Origin: Lysinibacillus sp. BPa_S21
GTDB taxonomy: Bacteria; Bacillota; Bacilli; Bacillales_A; Planococcaceae
Assembly (NCBI RefSeq): GCF_023337795.1
Contig: NZ_JALIRS010000003.1
Span: forward strand, 496,001 to 560,000
Reading direction: 5' to 3'
DNA: 64,000 nucleotides
Below are positions 26,577-36,227 of the stretch, one piece after another. Position 1 is the stretch's first letter. Every line of letters begins with the position of its first letter. The notes under the pieces are model-generated. The model made no database searches. It was not told the origin of the DNA and saw only the letters and a list, made by a program, of their open reading frames with translations. The translations under genes and the position numbers were made by a program.

Positions 26577-27962
26577 ATGAAAAAAGTATTGTGGTCATTC
26601 GTATTTGTTCTAAGCTTTTTCATCATTCCATTTACCAATGCTTCTGCTGCAGGCAATGAACAGCAGCTTGTAAAAGAAATCAAAGGAATTATCGAGGAAA
26701 ATTATGTAGGAACCATCCATGGCAACTTGCAAAAAGCTAAAACAATTTCTGAAATCATTGATATGCTAGACCCTTATTCTACATATTTTACGAAAAAAGA
26801 ATTTGAGGATTTTATAAATAGCATCGATCTATCAACAATTGGGATTGGTGTGATCATCGAAGAACATGAAGACGGTATTCATATTTTACAAGTGTTTGAG
26901 GACAGCGGCGCATCGGATGCGGGTGTAGTTGCTGGAGACATTATTACTGCCATTAACGGACAATCCGTAGTAGGAACCTCTACACAAGAAGTCTCCTCCC
27001 TGTTAATTGGAGATGAAGACACTACAATAGAAGTGACACTCCAGCATGCAGATGGGACAACTTCTACGACAAACGTCATAAGAAAAAAATTCACATTACC
27101 GAATGTGGAATCTGAATTATTATTTGGGGATGTCGGATATATTGCTATGTCATCATTCTCAGAAGACGGTGCAAAACTAGTAAAAAATGCGCTTATTCAA
27201 TTAAAACAGCGTGGCGCAACTTCTTTTATCGTTGATTTACAAAACAATGGCGGCGGCTATGTGACAACAGCTGAGGAGATGGCAGGGCTATTCCCAAAGG
27301 CGAAAATAGCTTATTTACTAGAACAAGCACACGCCTCTTACAAAGTACGTGCTGGCATTCAAAATGAAAAATTCCCAGCTGATACTCGTATTCTTGTAAA
27401 TCGCTATAGTGCTAGCGCCTCTGAAATGTTAGCAGCATCATTACAAGATCAGCAATCTGCTATTTTATATGGAGAAAATACGTATGGAAAAGGCTGTATG
27501 CAAGGCTTTTTTGAATTGCAAGATGGTAGCTATTTAAAGCTGACTGTCGGTAATTTTACAGGCCCTTTAGGAAAAACAATTAATGAAGTTGGAGTAAAAC
27601 CGAACATCCCTACAAAGACTGCTCCTATCTTCCAGGCACATTATGATGCAATAAAAGCACAACATACAAATTATAAAGAACTTGCAAGCTTAAAAAATGT
27701 AGCAGCTTCTAAAACCTTTACGGTGAAATTCTCTCAAGCACTCTCTTCACAGATTGCTAATGGTAGTGTACAACTCGTCGCTTTAGGAGGTAACGAGGTA
27801 CCTATTTCTACAAAAGTTAATGGTCGTTCATTACTTGTTACTCCATTAAAGCCGTTAAACAGTGGGCAAGAGTATATGCTACTTGTTCATCCATCTATTC
27901 AAAAAGAAACAGGCAATAAGCTTCAAAAAGGCGCTTATCTTCATATTACGGTTAAGAAATAG
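26577..27962 (+). CDS. Secreted S41 (CtpA-like) protease with Ig-like tail
   Basis: This is a 461-residue carboxyl-terminal processing protease. It has a signal peptide (1-24, ending ASA), a short helical lead, a PDZ domain (about 85-165, IGIGVIIEEHEDGIHILQVF), and the S41 catalytic core with QNNGGGYVTTAEEMA, the nucleophile in YSASASEMLAASL and the Lys in ENTYGKGCMQG. Residues about 365-461 form an extra beta domain (FTVKFSQALS to YLHITVKK) like the Big_5/SbsA-type Ig fold seen in S-layer proteins. It probably trims secreted or wall proteins. AAGAGG lies 6 bases before the ATG. Confidence 0.88.
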   Translation: MKKVLWSFVFVLSFFIIPFTNASAAGNEQQLVKEIKGIIEENYVGTIHGNLQKAKTISEIIDMLDPYSTYFTKKEFEDFINSIDLSTIGIGVIIEEHEDGIHILQVFEDSGASDAGVVAGDIITAINGQSVVGTSTQEVSSLLIGDEDTTIEVTLQHADGTTSTTNVIRKKFTLPNVESELLFGDVGYIAMSSFSEDGAKLVKNALIQLKQRGATSFIVDLQNNGGGYVTTAEEMAGLFPKAKIAYLLEQAHASYKVRAGIQNEKFPADTRILVNRYSASASEMLAASLQDQQSAILYGENTYGKGCMQGFFELQDGSYLKLTVGNFTGPLGKTINEVGVKPNIPTKTAPIFQAHYDAIKAQHTNYKELASLKNVAASKTFTVKFSQALSSQIANGSVQLVALGGNEVPISTKVNGRSLLVTPLKPLNSGQEYMLLVHPSIQKETGNKLQKGAYLHITVKK

Positions 27963-28018
27963 CAAAGAGAATGTGGCATTAGTAAGTTTTTGAAGCGTAA
28001 TTTTAAAATTTCACATGA

Positions 28019-28057
28019 GAAAAGCGCGAGTGTAAAATTGATTTCTCGCGCTTTTTA
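28019..28057 (+). terminator. Terminator of S41 protease gene
   Basis: AAAAGCGCGAG pairs with CTCGCGCTTTTT over 14 bases. Confidence 0.85.
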
Positions 28058-28146
28058 AGATTTCAACTGGTTTTTTCCAGCATTTTTTTGAAATTTATAA
28101 GGCTCATTACCATTAATTGTGGACGACAACGTATACCATTTATTTA

Positions 28147-28270
28147 AGTTGATTGGAGTGGAGACTGGGCGACTCCTTGGGGATTTGCGTCACAGATGAG
28201 ACCCTGCAGCGAAGCGAAGCGGCTCATCGGACGCCCCCAGGAAAGCGCCCAGTCGGAGCGGAAATCAACC
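28147..28270. repeat. GC-rich palindromic intergenic repeat
   Basis: A 124-bp element whose ends AGTTGATTGGAGTGGAGACT and AGTCGGAGCGGAAATCAAC are inverted copies, with GC-rich interior pairs such as CCTGGGGGCGT/GCGACTCC. It is much richer in GC than its surroundings. Similar palindromes are common between genes in Bacillaceae, but I cannot give a name. Degraded relatives are at 33520-33556 and 40093-40130. Confidence 0.7.
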
Positions 28271-28288
28271 ACACGTTATGGTTATGAG

Positions 28289-28885
28289 CTATTTATAATT
28301 TGCTTCTCTTACAAAGTATAAATGAACTAAGTCGCTCGCTAACTCGCATGGTAGTTTTTTGTGTTCAAGTAAATTAGTTAGTATTAAACGCTCTAAGGAC
28401 CCTACAAAACTATCTACAATGATGTCTTGGTCTACACAATATGATTGTATTATATGGGCACAATCATAACGATGTATAAGGTGAGTAAATTGCTGTGTAA
28501 GTCGAGATTTAACTGCAAGTGACTGCTCAGATTCAAATAATCCGATTTTTGTTAATTTTGGGTTTTCGATTATGTAAACGAATAACATATGAACTTTTTG
28601 CTTTAGCTCTCTAACAAAGCCTTCTAATCCCTTTTCAACTTCTTCTGATTGTTTATTCATAATTTCATCAAATCCACGTTGAAATCGTGTATTCAGATCG
28701 TTGTAGAGAGAGTCCTTGCTTTCAAAATATAAATAAAAAGTTGGCTGTGTTACATGAGCAGCTTTTACAATATCACTAATTTTGGTTTCGTGATAACCTT
28801 TTTCAGAAAATAACTCTAAAGCTTTTTCAAGTAATAATTGTTTACTTCGTTCACCATTTGAATTAACCTTCCTACCTCTTGCCAT
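28289..28885 (-). CDS. TetR family transcriptional regulator
   Basis: The 198-residue protein has an N-terminal helix-turn-helix (about residues 15-62) with KALELFSEKGYHETKISDIV and VTQPTFYLYFESKDSLY, the TetR hallmark. A helical ligand-binding and dimer domain follows. Its target is not evident: the nearest genes run in other directions and no palindromic operator stands out. GGGAGG lies 4 bases upstream of the ATG. Confidence 0.9.
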   Translation of the reverse strand: MARGRKVNSNGERSKQLLLEKALELFSEKGYHETKISDIVKAAHVTQPTFYLYFESKDSLYNDLNTRFQRGFDEIMNKQSEEVEKGLEGFVRELKQKVHMLFVYIIENPKLTKIGLFESEQSLAVKSRLTQQFTHLIHRYDCAHIIQSYCVDQDIIVDSFVGSLERLILTNLLEHKKLPCELASDLVHLYFVREANYK

Positions 28886-28984
28886 ACTTCCTCCCTTATC
28901 ATAATTTGTAGTAGACTTAGTCCTTTATGCATACAGAGCAATGCGATATTATCCATATGTTCATAAAAAATTCCACACTGAATT

Positions 28985-29365
28985 AATTATGCCTCGGCAT
29001 AATTGCGTCCGGAATCGGCTTTATGTTTAGGCATGCACGAGGGCCGACAGATGTTTTTTTACGCGAAAGCGTAGTGCTAACGTAGCGACAGCAGCATTAT
29101 GGTTTTGCGCGAAAGCGTAGTGCTAACGTTGCGACAGCAGCATTATGGTTTTTGCGCGAAAGCGTAGTGCTAACGTAGCGGCAGCAGCATTATGGTTTTT
29201 TGCGCGAAAGCGTAGTGCTAACGTAGCGGCAGCAGCATTATGTTGGTCACTCAATCGTGTGTTGTTCCTTTTGCTGCTATGCTTTCTCACAGATAAATTG
29301 CCACAGGACGTGGCGTTCTTAAACTGAGTTCCTCTATTTCAACAGCTCTTCGGATACCCACTTAA
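28985..29365. repeat. Composite repeat element in a 720-bp gene-free gap
   Basis: The left end ATTATGCCTCGGCATAATTG and right end ATTGCCACAGGACGTGGCG with GAGTTCCTCTAT resemble the two halves of the short copy at 14548-14655. Between them, at 29062-29245, lie four direct units beginning GCGAAAGCGTAGTGCTAACG and ending GCAGCATTATG, spaced 46-48 bp. These are inverted relatives of the units at 13204-13347. No gene is supported in 28886-29609. Confidence 0.65.
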
Positions 29366-29564
29366 AAGTAACTTAAATCCGCATTTATCACACCACCTAT
29401 ATAAGTGGAAACTTCTGTAACTGCCGTTTCACTTACGTTACAAAAGATATTTACTGAAAGTAAGTTAAAACTAATTATAATACAGCTCCTTTTTTTTCAC
29501 TATAAAATATTATAAAAATAACAACTTTTTTGCAGCTAGTAACTTTAGTGTCCATTGAACAAAA

Positions 29565-29604
29565 TAAAAAAGTGGGTATCTAATTCTTGCTTAGATTCCC
29601 ACTT
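29565..29604 (-). terminator. Terminator of csaB-GT-murJ operon
   Basis: AAGTGGGAATCTAA pairs with TTAGATACCCACTT over 7 bases with a mismatch, then six T on the minus strand. Confidence 0.85.
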
Positions 29605-29609
29605 CACTA

Positions 29610-31148
29610 TTATTTAGAAAACTTCCGTTTTAATTTATTGCCGTATTCTTTAACTTCTTTCACGCCAAATAATAAGTACGAGCCAACAACTACTGCACTA
29701 AAAATAACAAGGCTTACAATGAAATTTATATACATGTTGCTAAATACTAAATATTTACTTGAAAAATACAAAACAACTGTGATAATGATCATTGGTGGAA
29801 CTGCTCTGAAAAATTGAAGCTCTTTGCTGAAGATCCCCATTTTCAGGTCATATTTAAAGCCTGCATAAACAATTAGCATAATAAAGTTTGTTACTGAACT
29901 TACAAATGTACCCCAGGCAATTGCCTCTGCTCCACACTTGTCAACAAGTAGCATAATAACAGCAATATTAACAGCAAATACATTGATTATGCTAAAGACA
30001 ACAGGTGCCATTGAGTCACCCTTTGCATAATAAAAGCGCGTTATATACATGTTTGCGGCTAAAAAATACATCGATAAACAGAAGATTGCCATTACTGGTG
30101 TAGTAATTGCAGTTGAAAGTTCATCAAATTCACCTCGTTGATAAACAACCTGTATTAGATTCTCTGAGTAAAAATATGAGTAGATTGTTACAGGATAAAG
30201 TAACAACAATAGATAATGTAACCCTTTTGAGTATAAGCTTTTAATGGAAGCATGGTCGTTCTCTCCCTCTTTTTTACTCAAAATCGGGAAGATAACAGTT
30301 GTTACTGCTGTAATTAAAATAGCTTGTGGGAATTGCATAAGCCTTGAGGCATAGTTTACAGCAGCTACTGCTCCTTCAGATAACATCCCTGCAAAAACAC
30401 GCTGTAATAACGCATAAAGTTGAATGGTAGCGCCACCAAGCATAATCGGTAAGATCATTACCCACAATTGCTTTGATGCACTATTACGTTCAAATGAAAA
30501 ACCAACCTTAAACGAACCCATTTTACGATAGCCGGCAATTAAGAAGTATATCATTATGATCGCACTTGCTAATGCACTAATCCCATATCCAATTGCACCG
30601 ATACTTTTTATATTAGATAAAACTACAGCAATTAATAAAAACACTGCATTATAAATTAAAATGGCAAAACTAGACAAATGGAATTTATGATTTGCGTTTA
30701 GCAATCCACTATACCATGAGGATAATACGAGCAAGATTGACGATGGCATCATCCAATAATATAGATTTTTAGCTAACTCTAAATCACTTTGACTTAATCT
30801 GCCCTTCTCAGCTTTAGCTTGATTAAACATGTCCATTATCGGATTCGTGAATGCTAACATGACAATGGTCATAATGGAAACGGTTAACAAAACAATTGTA
30901 AAGGACTGTTTAACAAATAGTGCACGGTCCGTTGTTTCCCGATTATAAATCGTGATGACGGCAGTAGTGAATGCACCACCTACGACTAGATATAAAAAAT
31001 TTGGAATTGTATAAGCTGTGAAAATACTATCAGCAATATGGCTACTACCATATTGAGAACCAATAATCACTTCGCGTAAGAATCCAAAAACACGAGCTAC
31101 AATATTAATAATCGCAACCGCTCCGATTACTTTTAAAAAATTTTTCAT
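29610..31148 (-). CDS. MurJ/MviN-family lipid-linked sugar flippase
   Basis: This 512-residue membrane protein has about 14 helices and MurJ-type features. The N terminus is NIVARVFGFLREVIIGSQYG, with SSHIADSIFTAYTIPNFLYL next, then the WYSGLLNANHKFHLSSFA segment and LQRVFAGMLSEGAVAAVNYA. MurJ proteins flip lipid II. Here the gene is the last of a tight operon with a pyruvyl transferase and a glycosyltransferase, so it may instead flip the lipid-linked secondary wall polymer unit. It overlaps the GT gene by 4 bases (ATGA). Confidence 0.82.
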   Translation of the reverse strand: MKNFLKVIGAVAIINIVARVFGFLREVIIGSQYGSSHIADSIFTAYTIPNFLYLVVGGAFTTAVITIYNRETTDRALFVKQSFTIVLLTVSIMTIVMLAFTNPIMDMFNQAKAEKGRLSQSDLELAKNLYYWMMPSSILLVLSSWYSGLLNANHKFHLSSFAILIYNAVFLLIAVVLSNIKSIGAIGYGISALASAIIMIYFLIAGYRKMGSFKVGFSFERNSASKQLWVMILPIMLGGATIQLYALLQRVFAGMLSEGAVAAVNYASRLMQFPQAILITAVTTVIFPILSKKEGENDHASIKSLYSKGLHYLLLLLYPVTIYSYFYSENLIQVVYQRGEFDELSTAITTPVMAIFCLSMYFLAANMYITRFYYAKGDSMAPVVFSIINVFAVNIAVIMLLVDKCGAEAIAWGTFVSSVTNFIMLIVYAGFKYDLKMGIFSKELQFFRAVPPMIIITVVLYFSSKYLVFSNMYINFIVSLVIFSAVVVGSYLLFGVKEVKEYGNKLKRKFSK

Positions 31149-32245
31149 AAGTCATCCCTACCTTCAATGGCCGACTTATAAATCTCAATACAACGAGCTG
31201 TTATATTTTTTTCATCGTGAATGGCTAAAACTTTGTCGACCGCTTCACGATTCATATATTGTTCTGTTGGCGTGTTCACGGCACGCAGCATCTCCTCAGA
31301 TAAAACCATCGCATTTTCGGGCTCCACTAAATGCCCTGCGCCTTCTCCAAGCAACGATACAAGTCCGCCTACATTTGAAGCAATAACAGGTGTATCTGTC
31401 GCTAATGCCTCTAATGCCACTAATCCAAATCCTTCTAAATGAGATGGTAATACAAAGACATCACTTGCTTGGAACCACTTTACTAGTTCTTGTTGTTTTA
31501 GTGGATCTATAAATTTGACGTCTTCACTGATTAATGGTTGCAAAGATTGGAAAAACGATTGATCTCTTCTAGAACCTACAATATTTAACTCTACAGGACG
31601 AGATACTTTTGTTTTTAGCATTTGGAAAGCCTGTAACAGCTCTTCAACGCCTTTTTGTTTAATAACATTTCCTACAAATAAAAATCTGAATGGCTCAGTT
31701 GCTAATTGCAATTCTTTGCATATCGCTTCTTGATTTCCTTTTGTGAAAACCTCACGATTCACACCCATACTAACGACAGAGATTTTACCTTTTTCAATGC
31801 CAAAATCTTGTTCAATTTGTTGAGCTAAGACAGGACCTACTGCGATAACATGTTCACTTTCACGTAAAATACTCGCTGTCCAATTGCGAATTTTAGCGTT
31901 CTTCTTCGCCATGCGCTCAATATCGCCACCATGCGCTGTAACGATAAATGGTATGCCAAACATTTTCTTTAATAGTAGCGACAGCATACCCGATGGAAAC
32001 ACATAATGTGCATGTGTGACATCAATGGACTTTCTGTTTTTTAAGCCTTTCATCAATGTCGATAAACCCCATTTTGTATATTTCATAATGGTGTTTTTCT
32101 TGCCTGTTGCCGGATTAGTATTAACAGATATATCTACGTCTAGTCCTGCTTTTTCAAGTGCAGCGACTTGGTTTTTCACAAAAATACCGAATGATAAATG
32201 ATCAGAAGTTGGATACATATTACTAATTACAAGTATTTTTTTCAT
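31145..32245 (-). CDS. Family 4 glycosyltransferase
   Basis: This is a 366-residue GT-B retaining glycosyltransferase. The N-terminal domain has FVKNQVAALEKAGLDVDI and THAHYVFPSG, then VTAHGGDIERMAKK. The C-terminal domain has FLFVGNVIKQKGVEELLQAF and the GT4 nucleotide-sugar motif LPSHLEGFGLVALEALATDT. There is no membrane segment. It probably adds a sugar to the polymer pyruvylated by the upstream enzyme. The donor and acceptor are unknown. It overlaps both neighbours by 4 bases. Confidence 0.9.
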   Translation of the reverse strand: MKKILVISNMYPTSDHLSFGIFVKNQVAALEKAGLDVDISVNTNPATGKKNTIMKYTKWGLSTLMKGLKNRKSIDVTHAHYVFPSGMLSLLLKKMFGIPFIVTAHGGDIERMAKKNAKIRNWTASILRESEHVIAVGPVLAQQIEQDFGIEKGKISVVSMGVNREVFTKGNQEAICKELQLATEPFRFLFVGNVIKQKGVEELLQAFQMLKTKVSRPVELNIVGSRRDQSFFQSLQPLISEDVKFIDPLKQQELVKWFQASDVFVLPSHLEGFGLVALEALATDTPVIASNVGGLVSLLGEGAGHLVEPENAMVLSEEMLRAVNTPTEQYMNREAVDKVLAIHDEKNITARCIEIYKSAIEGRDDL

Positions 32246-33387
32246 AGACGTGTCACTGCCTTTTTCATTAATTCCTGACCACGCATGGCCTCTTTATGAA
32301 TATGGGTAGCAATTTGTTTCGTCTCCGCGATCGACTGCGCCCAATTGCTACTTAGTTTGCCAACTAATGTGGATAGAGCCTTCTCATCATCCTCTATATC
32401 TTGCATTTGTAAGCAACGATCTGATGAGCCCACAAAGGACATAAAATCCTGTACTTTTGTATGATAGGATATCGCAATAATCGGCGTTTCTGAATTTGTG
32501 GCCAAAATAAGCGAGTGCAGACGTGTGCCGATAATAATATCCTGCTTCTCCGTTACATCAAGTAATCGCTCCGGCACCAAATTTTCATCGATAATTTCTG
32601 TATGTTCACGTTGTTGCATTTTTTTCTGAATATCTTTCGTCACAGTGACGTCCTGCGGGAATTTAGTGGCGAAAAATGTAATTTTGACATTATGCTCAGA
32701 AATTACATGATCTAAATTTTTTGCCATGCTTGTAACATACGCATCATATTTTTCAACATTTCCCTCTGGCCAATAGTTTGCATTATAGTACGGAACCGCT
32801 GATACACCTATTTTAACTGGTTTATCTGCATAATCATGACGATCCCCTTTTAATGTAAATGCAGGATCACCAATAACTTCTATTGGCTTTTTCACCCCAA
32901 TACTTTGCAAAAGCTTTTTAGACTGGGGATCACGTACAGAGATATTTGCTGCATAACGACACATTACGCGAATACTAATTTTCCCGGAAAACGTATCTAG
33001 CGGTCCAGCGCCACATCCGTAAATAATGTAGGGAACATTACTTTGTTTTGCCATCATTGCATACGCTCCATACAGGTGAGCCTCACGTTTATAAAAATCC
33101 ATTAAAATACCACCACCACCAATGATGAGGAGGTCAAATGTTGATACATATTGTTTATTGTTATTATAAGTATGGATAAACGTTTTAAATAAGTTACTCT
33201 TTCTGTAATACAATGGATAGCTATGTACCCCATAGCGTTCGGATGTTTGTTGTGTATTATTACTAAAAACGGTAATGTCATCACTAGTTACCGAAAATGT
33301 TTGTTTTACTTGTTGAAGAATGCCGTATAATATTGATTCATCACCATTATTATCATTGCCGTAATTCCCCACAATGCCTATTTTCAT
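32242..33387 (-). CDS. csaB: Polysaccharide pyruvyl transferase, CsaB-like
   Basis: CsaB adds ketal-linked pyruvate to the secondary wall polymer, the modification that SLH domains recognise. The 381-residue protein has the family features: MKIGIVGNYGNDNNGDESIL at the start, LLIIGGGGILMDFYKRE (about 86-102), YGCGAGPLDTFSGK, SVRDPQSKKLL, VIGDPAF and a C-terminal IIGTRLHSLILATNSETPII. No other pyruvyl transferase is in the window, and nine SLH proteins are. First gene of the operon; AAAGGA lies 11 bases before the ATG. Confidence 0.85.
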   Translation of the reverse strand: MKIGIVGNYGNDNNGDESILYGILQQVKQTFSVTSDDITVFSNNTQQTSERYGVHSYPLYYRKSNLFKTFIHTYNNNKQYVSTFDLLIIGGGGILMDFYKREAHLYGAYAMMAKQSNVPYIIYGCGAGPLDTFSGKISIRVMCRYAANISVRDPQSKKLLQSIGVKKPIEVIGDPAFTLKGDRHDYADKPVKIGVSAVPYYNANYWPEGNVEKYDAYVTSMAKNLDHVISEHNVKITFFATKFPQDVTVTKDIQKKMQQREHTEIIDENLVPERLLDVTEKQDIIIGTRLHSLILATNSETPIIAISYHTKVQDFMSFVGSSDRCLQMQDIEDDEKALSTLVGKLSSNWAQSIAETKQIATHIHKEAMRGQELMKKAVTRL

Positions 33388-33725
33388 TAAAAAACATCCT
33401 TTTACTTTTTAATACTGAGATTATACCACAATTGCACATTTTCGTTCTTTTTAAAAATAGTAAAAAAAGTGAGCTTCAAAAGTCGCTAGTAGATTTGTAA
33501 CATGATAAAAAATATGCTCATCACCAAGGAGTCACCAAGCCTCCACTTCCAACTTATAGACAAGATTACTTAAAAAAGTAACAATCGAGTATTTTTCTAC
33601 TTGCAAGAATACAAGCCAACTCGCTCACTTCCATACATTTTTATTTAAAGAGAAAAATAGCAAACTAGGTAACACTACTAGTTTGCTATTTAATAAATAC
33701 GAAGCCTTTCTTTTAAGGGCGGCTT
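33388..33725. other. Gene-free stretch with repeat remnant
   Basis: No gene is seen. It holds a degraded piece (33520-33556, TCACCAAGGAGTCACC and on) of the GC-rich palindrome family, and the terminator of the next minus-strand gene near its right end. Confidence 0.5.
33653..33692 (-). terminator. Terminator of the glycosidase-SLH gene
   Basis: AAATAGCAAACTAG pairs with CTAGTTTGCTATTT over 9 bases; T-rich after it on the minus strand. Confidence 0.85.
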
Positions 33726-35990
33726 TTATTTATGGATTGCTCTATAAAGGAATAATCCAAAATGAGCTCGGTTAATTGCTTCATTTGGCTTAAAGGTATT
33801 ATCACCATAGCCAGTTGTAATTTTATTTGCAGCTAACTGCTGAACATATGTGTATGCCCAATGATTTTTTGATACATCTTTAAAGTTGATACCGCTTGTC
33901 CCGTCTAGTTTATAAGCCAATGCTACAACCTTCGCCATTTGTGCACGAGTTAAAGTACCATTCGGATCAAAGGTATTGTTGCCCTTACCACTCATAATAC
34001 CAGACTCAACGACAGATGCGATTTGTTTATAGTAAACGTGATTCGCTGGAATATCCTTAAAACCTGGATTTTTGACGTTTGATGTATTTAAACCAAGTGC
34101 ACGACTAATAATAACTGCTGCATGTGCACGTGTAAGTTTGTCATTTGGTCTAAATGTGCCATCTGCTTGACCTGTAATAATTTTATTTTTTGTTAAATAC
34201 TCAATTTCTTTATAGTATACATAATTACTAGGAATATCTTTAAACAACGCGCCCTTTGCTACAGTTACTGCAGCTTCTGCACGTTTTTTCCCTAAGGTCG
34301 CTACTACTTTACCAGTAGCCCCTGGATTTTTAGCTGTAAACTTACCATCACTAGTAATTGTACCGATATTACCTTCTACAGTCCATTTCACCTGTGATGC
34401 ATTGTAAACTAAAGGTTTGCCACCCTCATCCTTTGCATCCATCGTAAATTTGACAGTTTCGCCTGATCCTACTGTTTTTGACTTTGGTGCAATGTTCATT
34501 TCTGCTGGAGCATCTACTACTTTCACTTGGAACGATTGAACAGGTGTACCATCGTGGTTGATGTAAATACGATCATTGCCAGCTGTCGTTGAAGTATAGT
34601 TCAAGCCGTTAATTTTTAACGTATTATTCTCAGATTTTAGCGATACACGACCTTCAAGTGGTAGCGGATTATAGTTTTCATCCCAAATATATTGCACTGC
34701 TATACTAGACGAAGCACCTGCTAAAAGAGTTGCATGGTTTGTGCTGTGCGTATATTTAATAATTGCGCCTTTGCCGGTCGGGGCCGTACTAACAGCTTGT
34801 AATGTTGCGGATACAAGACGTTGCGCATTCCCTGCATTTGATGGTAGGTTCGCTAAAACGACATTATTAGTACCGGGATTTCGAATGCCCATTGTTGTTG
34901 AGCCGCCACCATCTAAGTTAATTGCTCGATCGACACCAAGTGACACTAAATAGTTAGCAAGTTGAACCATGTTCATCCCTGCGCTATGTTTCTGACCTCC
35001 ATCGACGGTAATATAGTGAACTGTTTTTCCGTTATTACTTGTCGCTACAACTGTACGTGGCACAACCGCTTTTGCACGACTGCTAGATGTACTCATCATA
35101 ATGTAAGGCTTATTATCTTTTACTAAATACGGACCACTAGCTAAGATAAACTTCGCATCCTTCCAAAGCTTATCAATCGAGAAGTTAACACTCAACTCAT
35201 CTCCAATTGCAATTTTGCTTAACTTACTGTGCCAATCCCCACCTTGTAAAGAAACGACGAAACCAGTTGAAGGAATGGATATTTTCTCCTTCGATCCATA
35301 AGGTGTAATTTGCTTAACCTTCCCTGTTAATGTTTGACCAAATTTGTTTTCAGTAATCGGAGCTCCTGTATCTACTACGATTTCGAAACCATATTCATTC
35401 GTATTTGTTGTTTTACTATAAAATTGCGGTGTGTAAACAATTCCTTCATATATATTACGTGCACGGTTCATTCCCGACATTTCATAGTTTTTACCTTTAT
35501 GAGAAAGTGTTACATCAAAATCAAAATAGTCAATGACCCCTCTGCCATCAGGTGCAACCCCGAAAGCTGTAGGAACATTCATATATTCATCGGAGCCGTT
35601 TGAAACTGCACCACCGTTTAAAATCACATTATCTTTAGAAAGTAAAAATAATGGGAAACCTACCGACATATCGAAGAAACTTGCATTAATAGCACCAACT
35701 ACACGATTCCCTTCGCGTGAATGGCGATTAGCGTTTGCGACTGTAGATTCTTTACCATTGACTGTTGCGGGCATACCTAATTGTACTTCTGTCGTTGGCT
35801 CATCTACATTAATAGCAATATGATTAATAGAATTTGTTTTGGTACTGCTGTATGTATATTGTTTATACTGCACACCTTTTGATAGTTTATAATCCTTCTT
35901 AACCGTTTGTGCTGCATAAGCATTTAACGGACTAACAACCATTGACAATAATACAACTAAAACTAGTAAATTTTTCGCTATTTTTTTCAT
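33726..35990 (-). CDS. Phosphodiester glycosidase (NAGPA) with three C-terminal SLH domains
   Basis: The 754-residue exoprotein has a signal peptide (1-27, ending AYA). A phosphodiester glycosidase domain (about 60-395) carries VGAINASFFD, VDTGAPI, FILASGPYLV, YITVDGGQKHSAGMN and AINLDGGGSTTM. Two Ig/Big-like beta domains follow (about 405-575), then three SLH repeats (about 578-754; LTRAHAAVIISRALG, LTRAQMAKVVALAYKL, INRAHFGLFLYRAI). The family removes sugars linked through phosphodiesters, so a teichoic-acid-like or phosphorylated wall polymer is a sensible substrate. SLH would hold it on the pyruvylated polymer. Confidence 0.88.
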   Translation of the reverse strand: MKKIAKNLLVLVVLLSMVVSPLNAYAAQTVKKDYKLSKGVQYKQYTYSSTKTNSINHIAINVDEPTTEVQLGMPATVNGKESTVANANRHSREGNRVVGAINASFFDMSVGFPLFLLSKDNVILNGGAVSNGSDEYMNVPTAFGVAPDGRGVIDYFDFDVTLSHKGKNYEMSGMNRARNIYEGIVYTPQFYSKTTNTNEYGFEIVVDTGAPITENKFGQTLTGKVKQITPYGSKEKISIPSTGFVVSLQGGDWHSKLSKIAIGDELSVNFSIDKLWKDAKFILASGPYLVKDNKPYIMMSTSSSRAKAVVPRTVVATSNNGKTVHYITVDGGQKHSAGMNMVQLANYLVSLGVDRAINLDGGGSTTMGIRNPGTNNVVLANLPSNAGNAQRLVSATLQAVSTAPTGKGAIIKYTHSTNHATLLAGASSSIAVQYIWDENYNPLPLEGRVSLKSENNTLKINGLNYTSTTAGNDRIYINHDGTPVQSFQVKVVDAPAEMNIAPKSKTVGSGETVKFTMDAKDEGGKPLVYNASQVKWTVEGNIGTITSDGKFTAKNPGATGKVVATLGKKRAEAAVTVAKGALFKDIPSNYVYYKEIEYLTKNKIITGQADGTFRPNDKLTRAHAAVIISRALGLNTSNVKNPGFKDIPANHVYYKQIASVVESGIMSGKGNNTFDPNGTLTRAQMAKVVALAYKLDGTSGINFKDVSKNHWAYTYVQQLAANKITTGYGDNTFKPNEAINRAHFGLFLYRAIHK

Positions 35991-36227
35991 TTTTTTTGCA
36001 CTCCAAGGAAATATGGAGCTCTCAACTCTCCCTTCACATGTTTTACTTCTATAAGATTAGCAAAAATATGCCAAAATAGCCATGGAACATTTAAGCTATT
36101 TTCCAGTTTTATATTAATTGACACGAAATCTATTTATATAGTCTCATTTTATGATTTTTCTAACATTTGACCTTATCGTTACTCTATAACTTTGGTAAAA
36201 TGATGTAGAAGTCTAGGAGGGTAAAAT

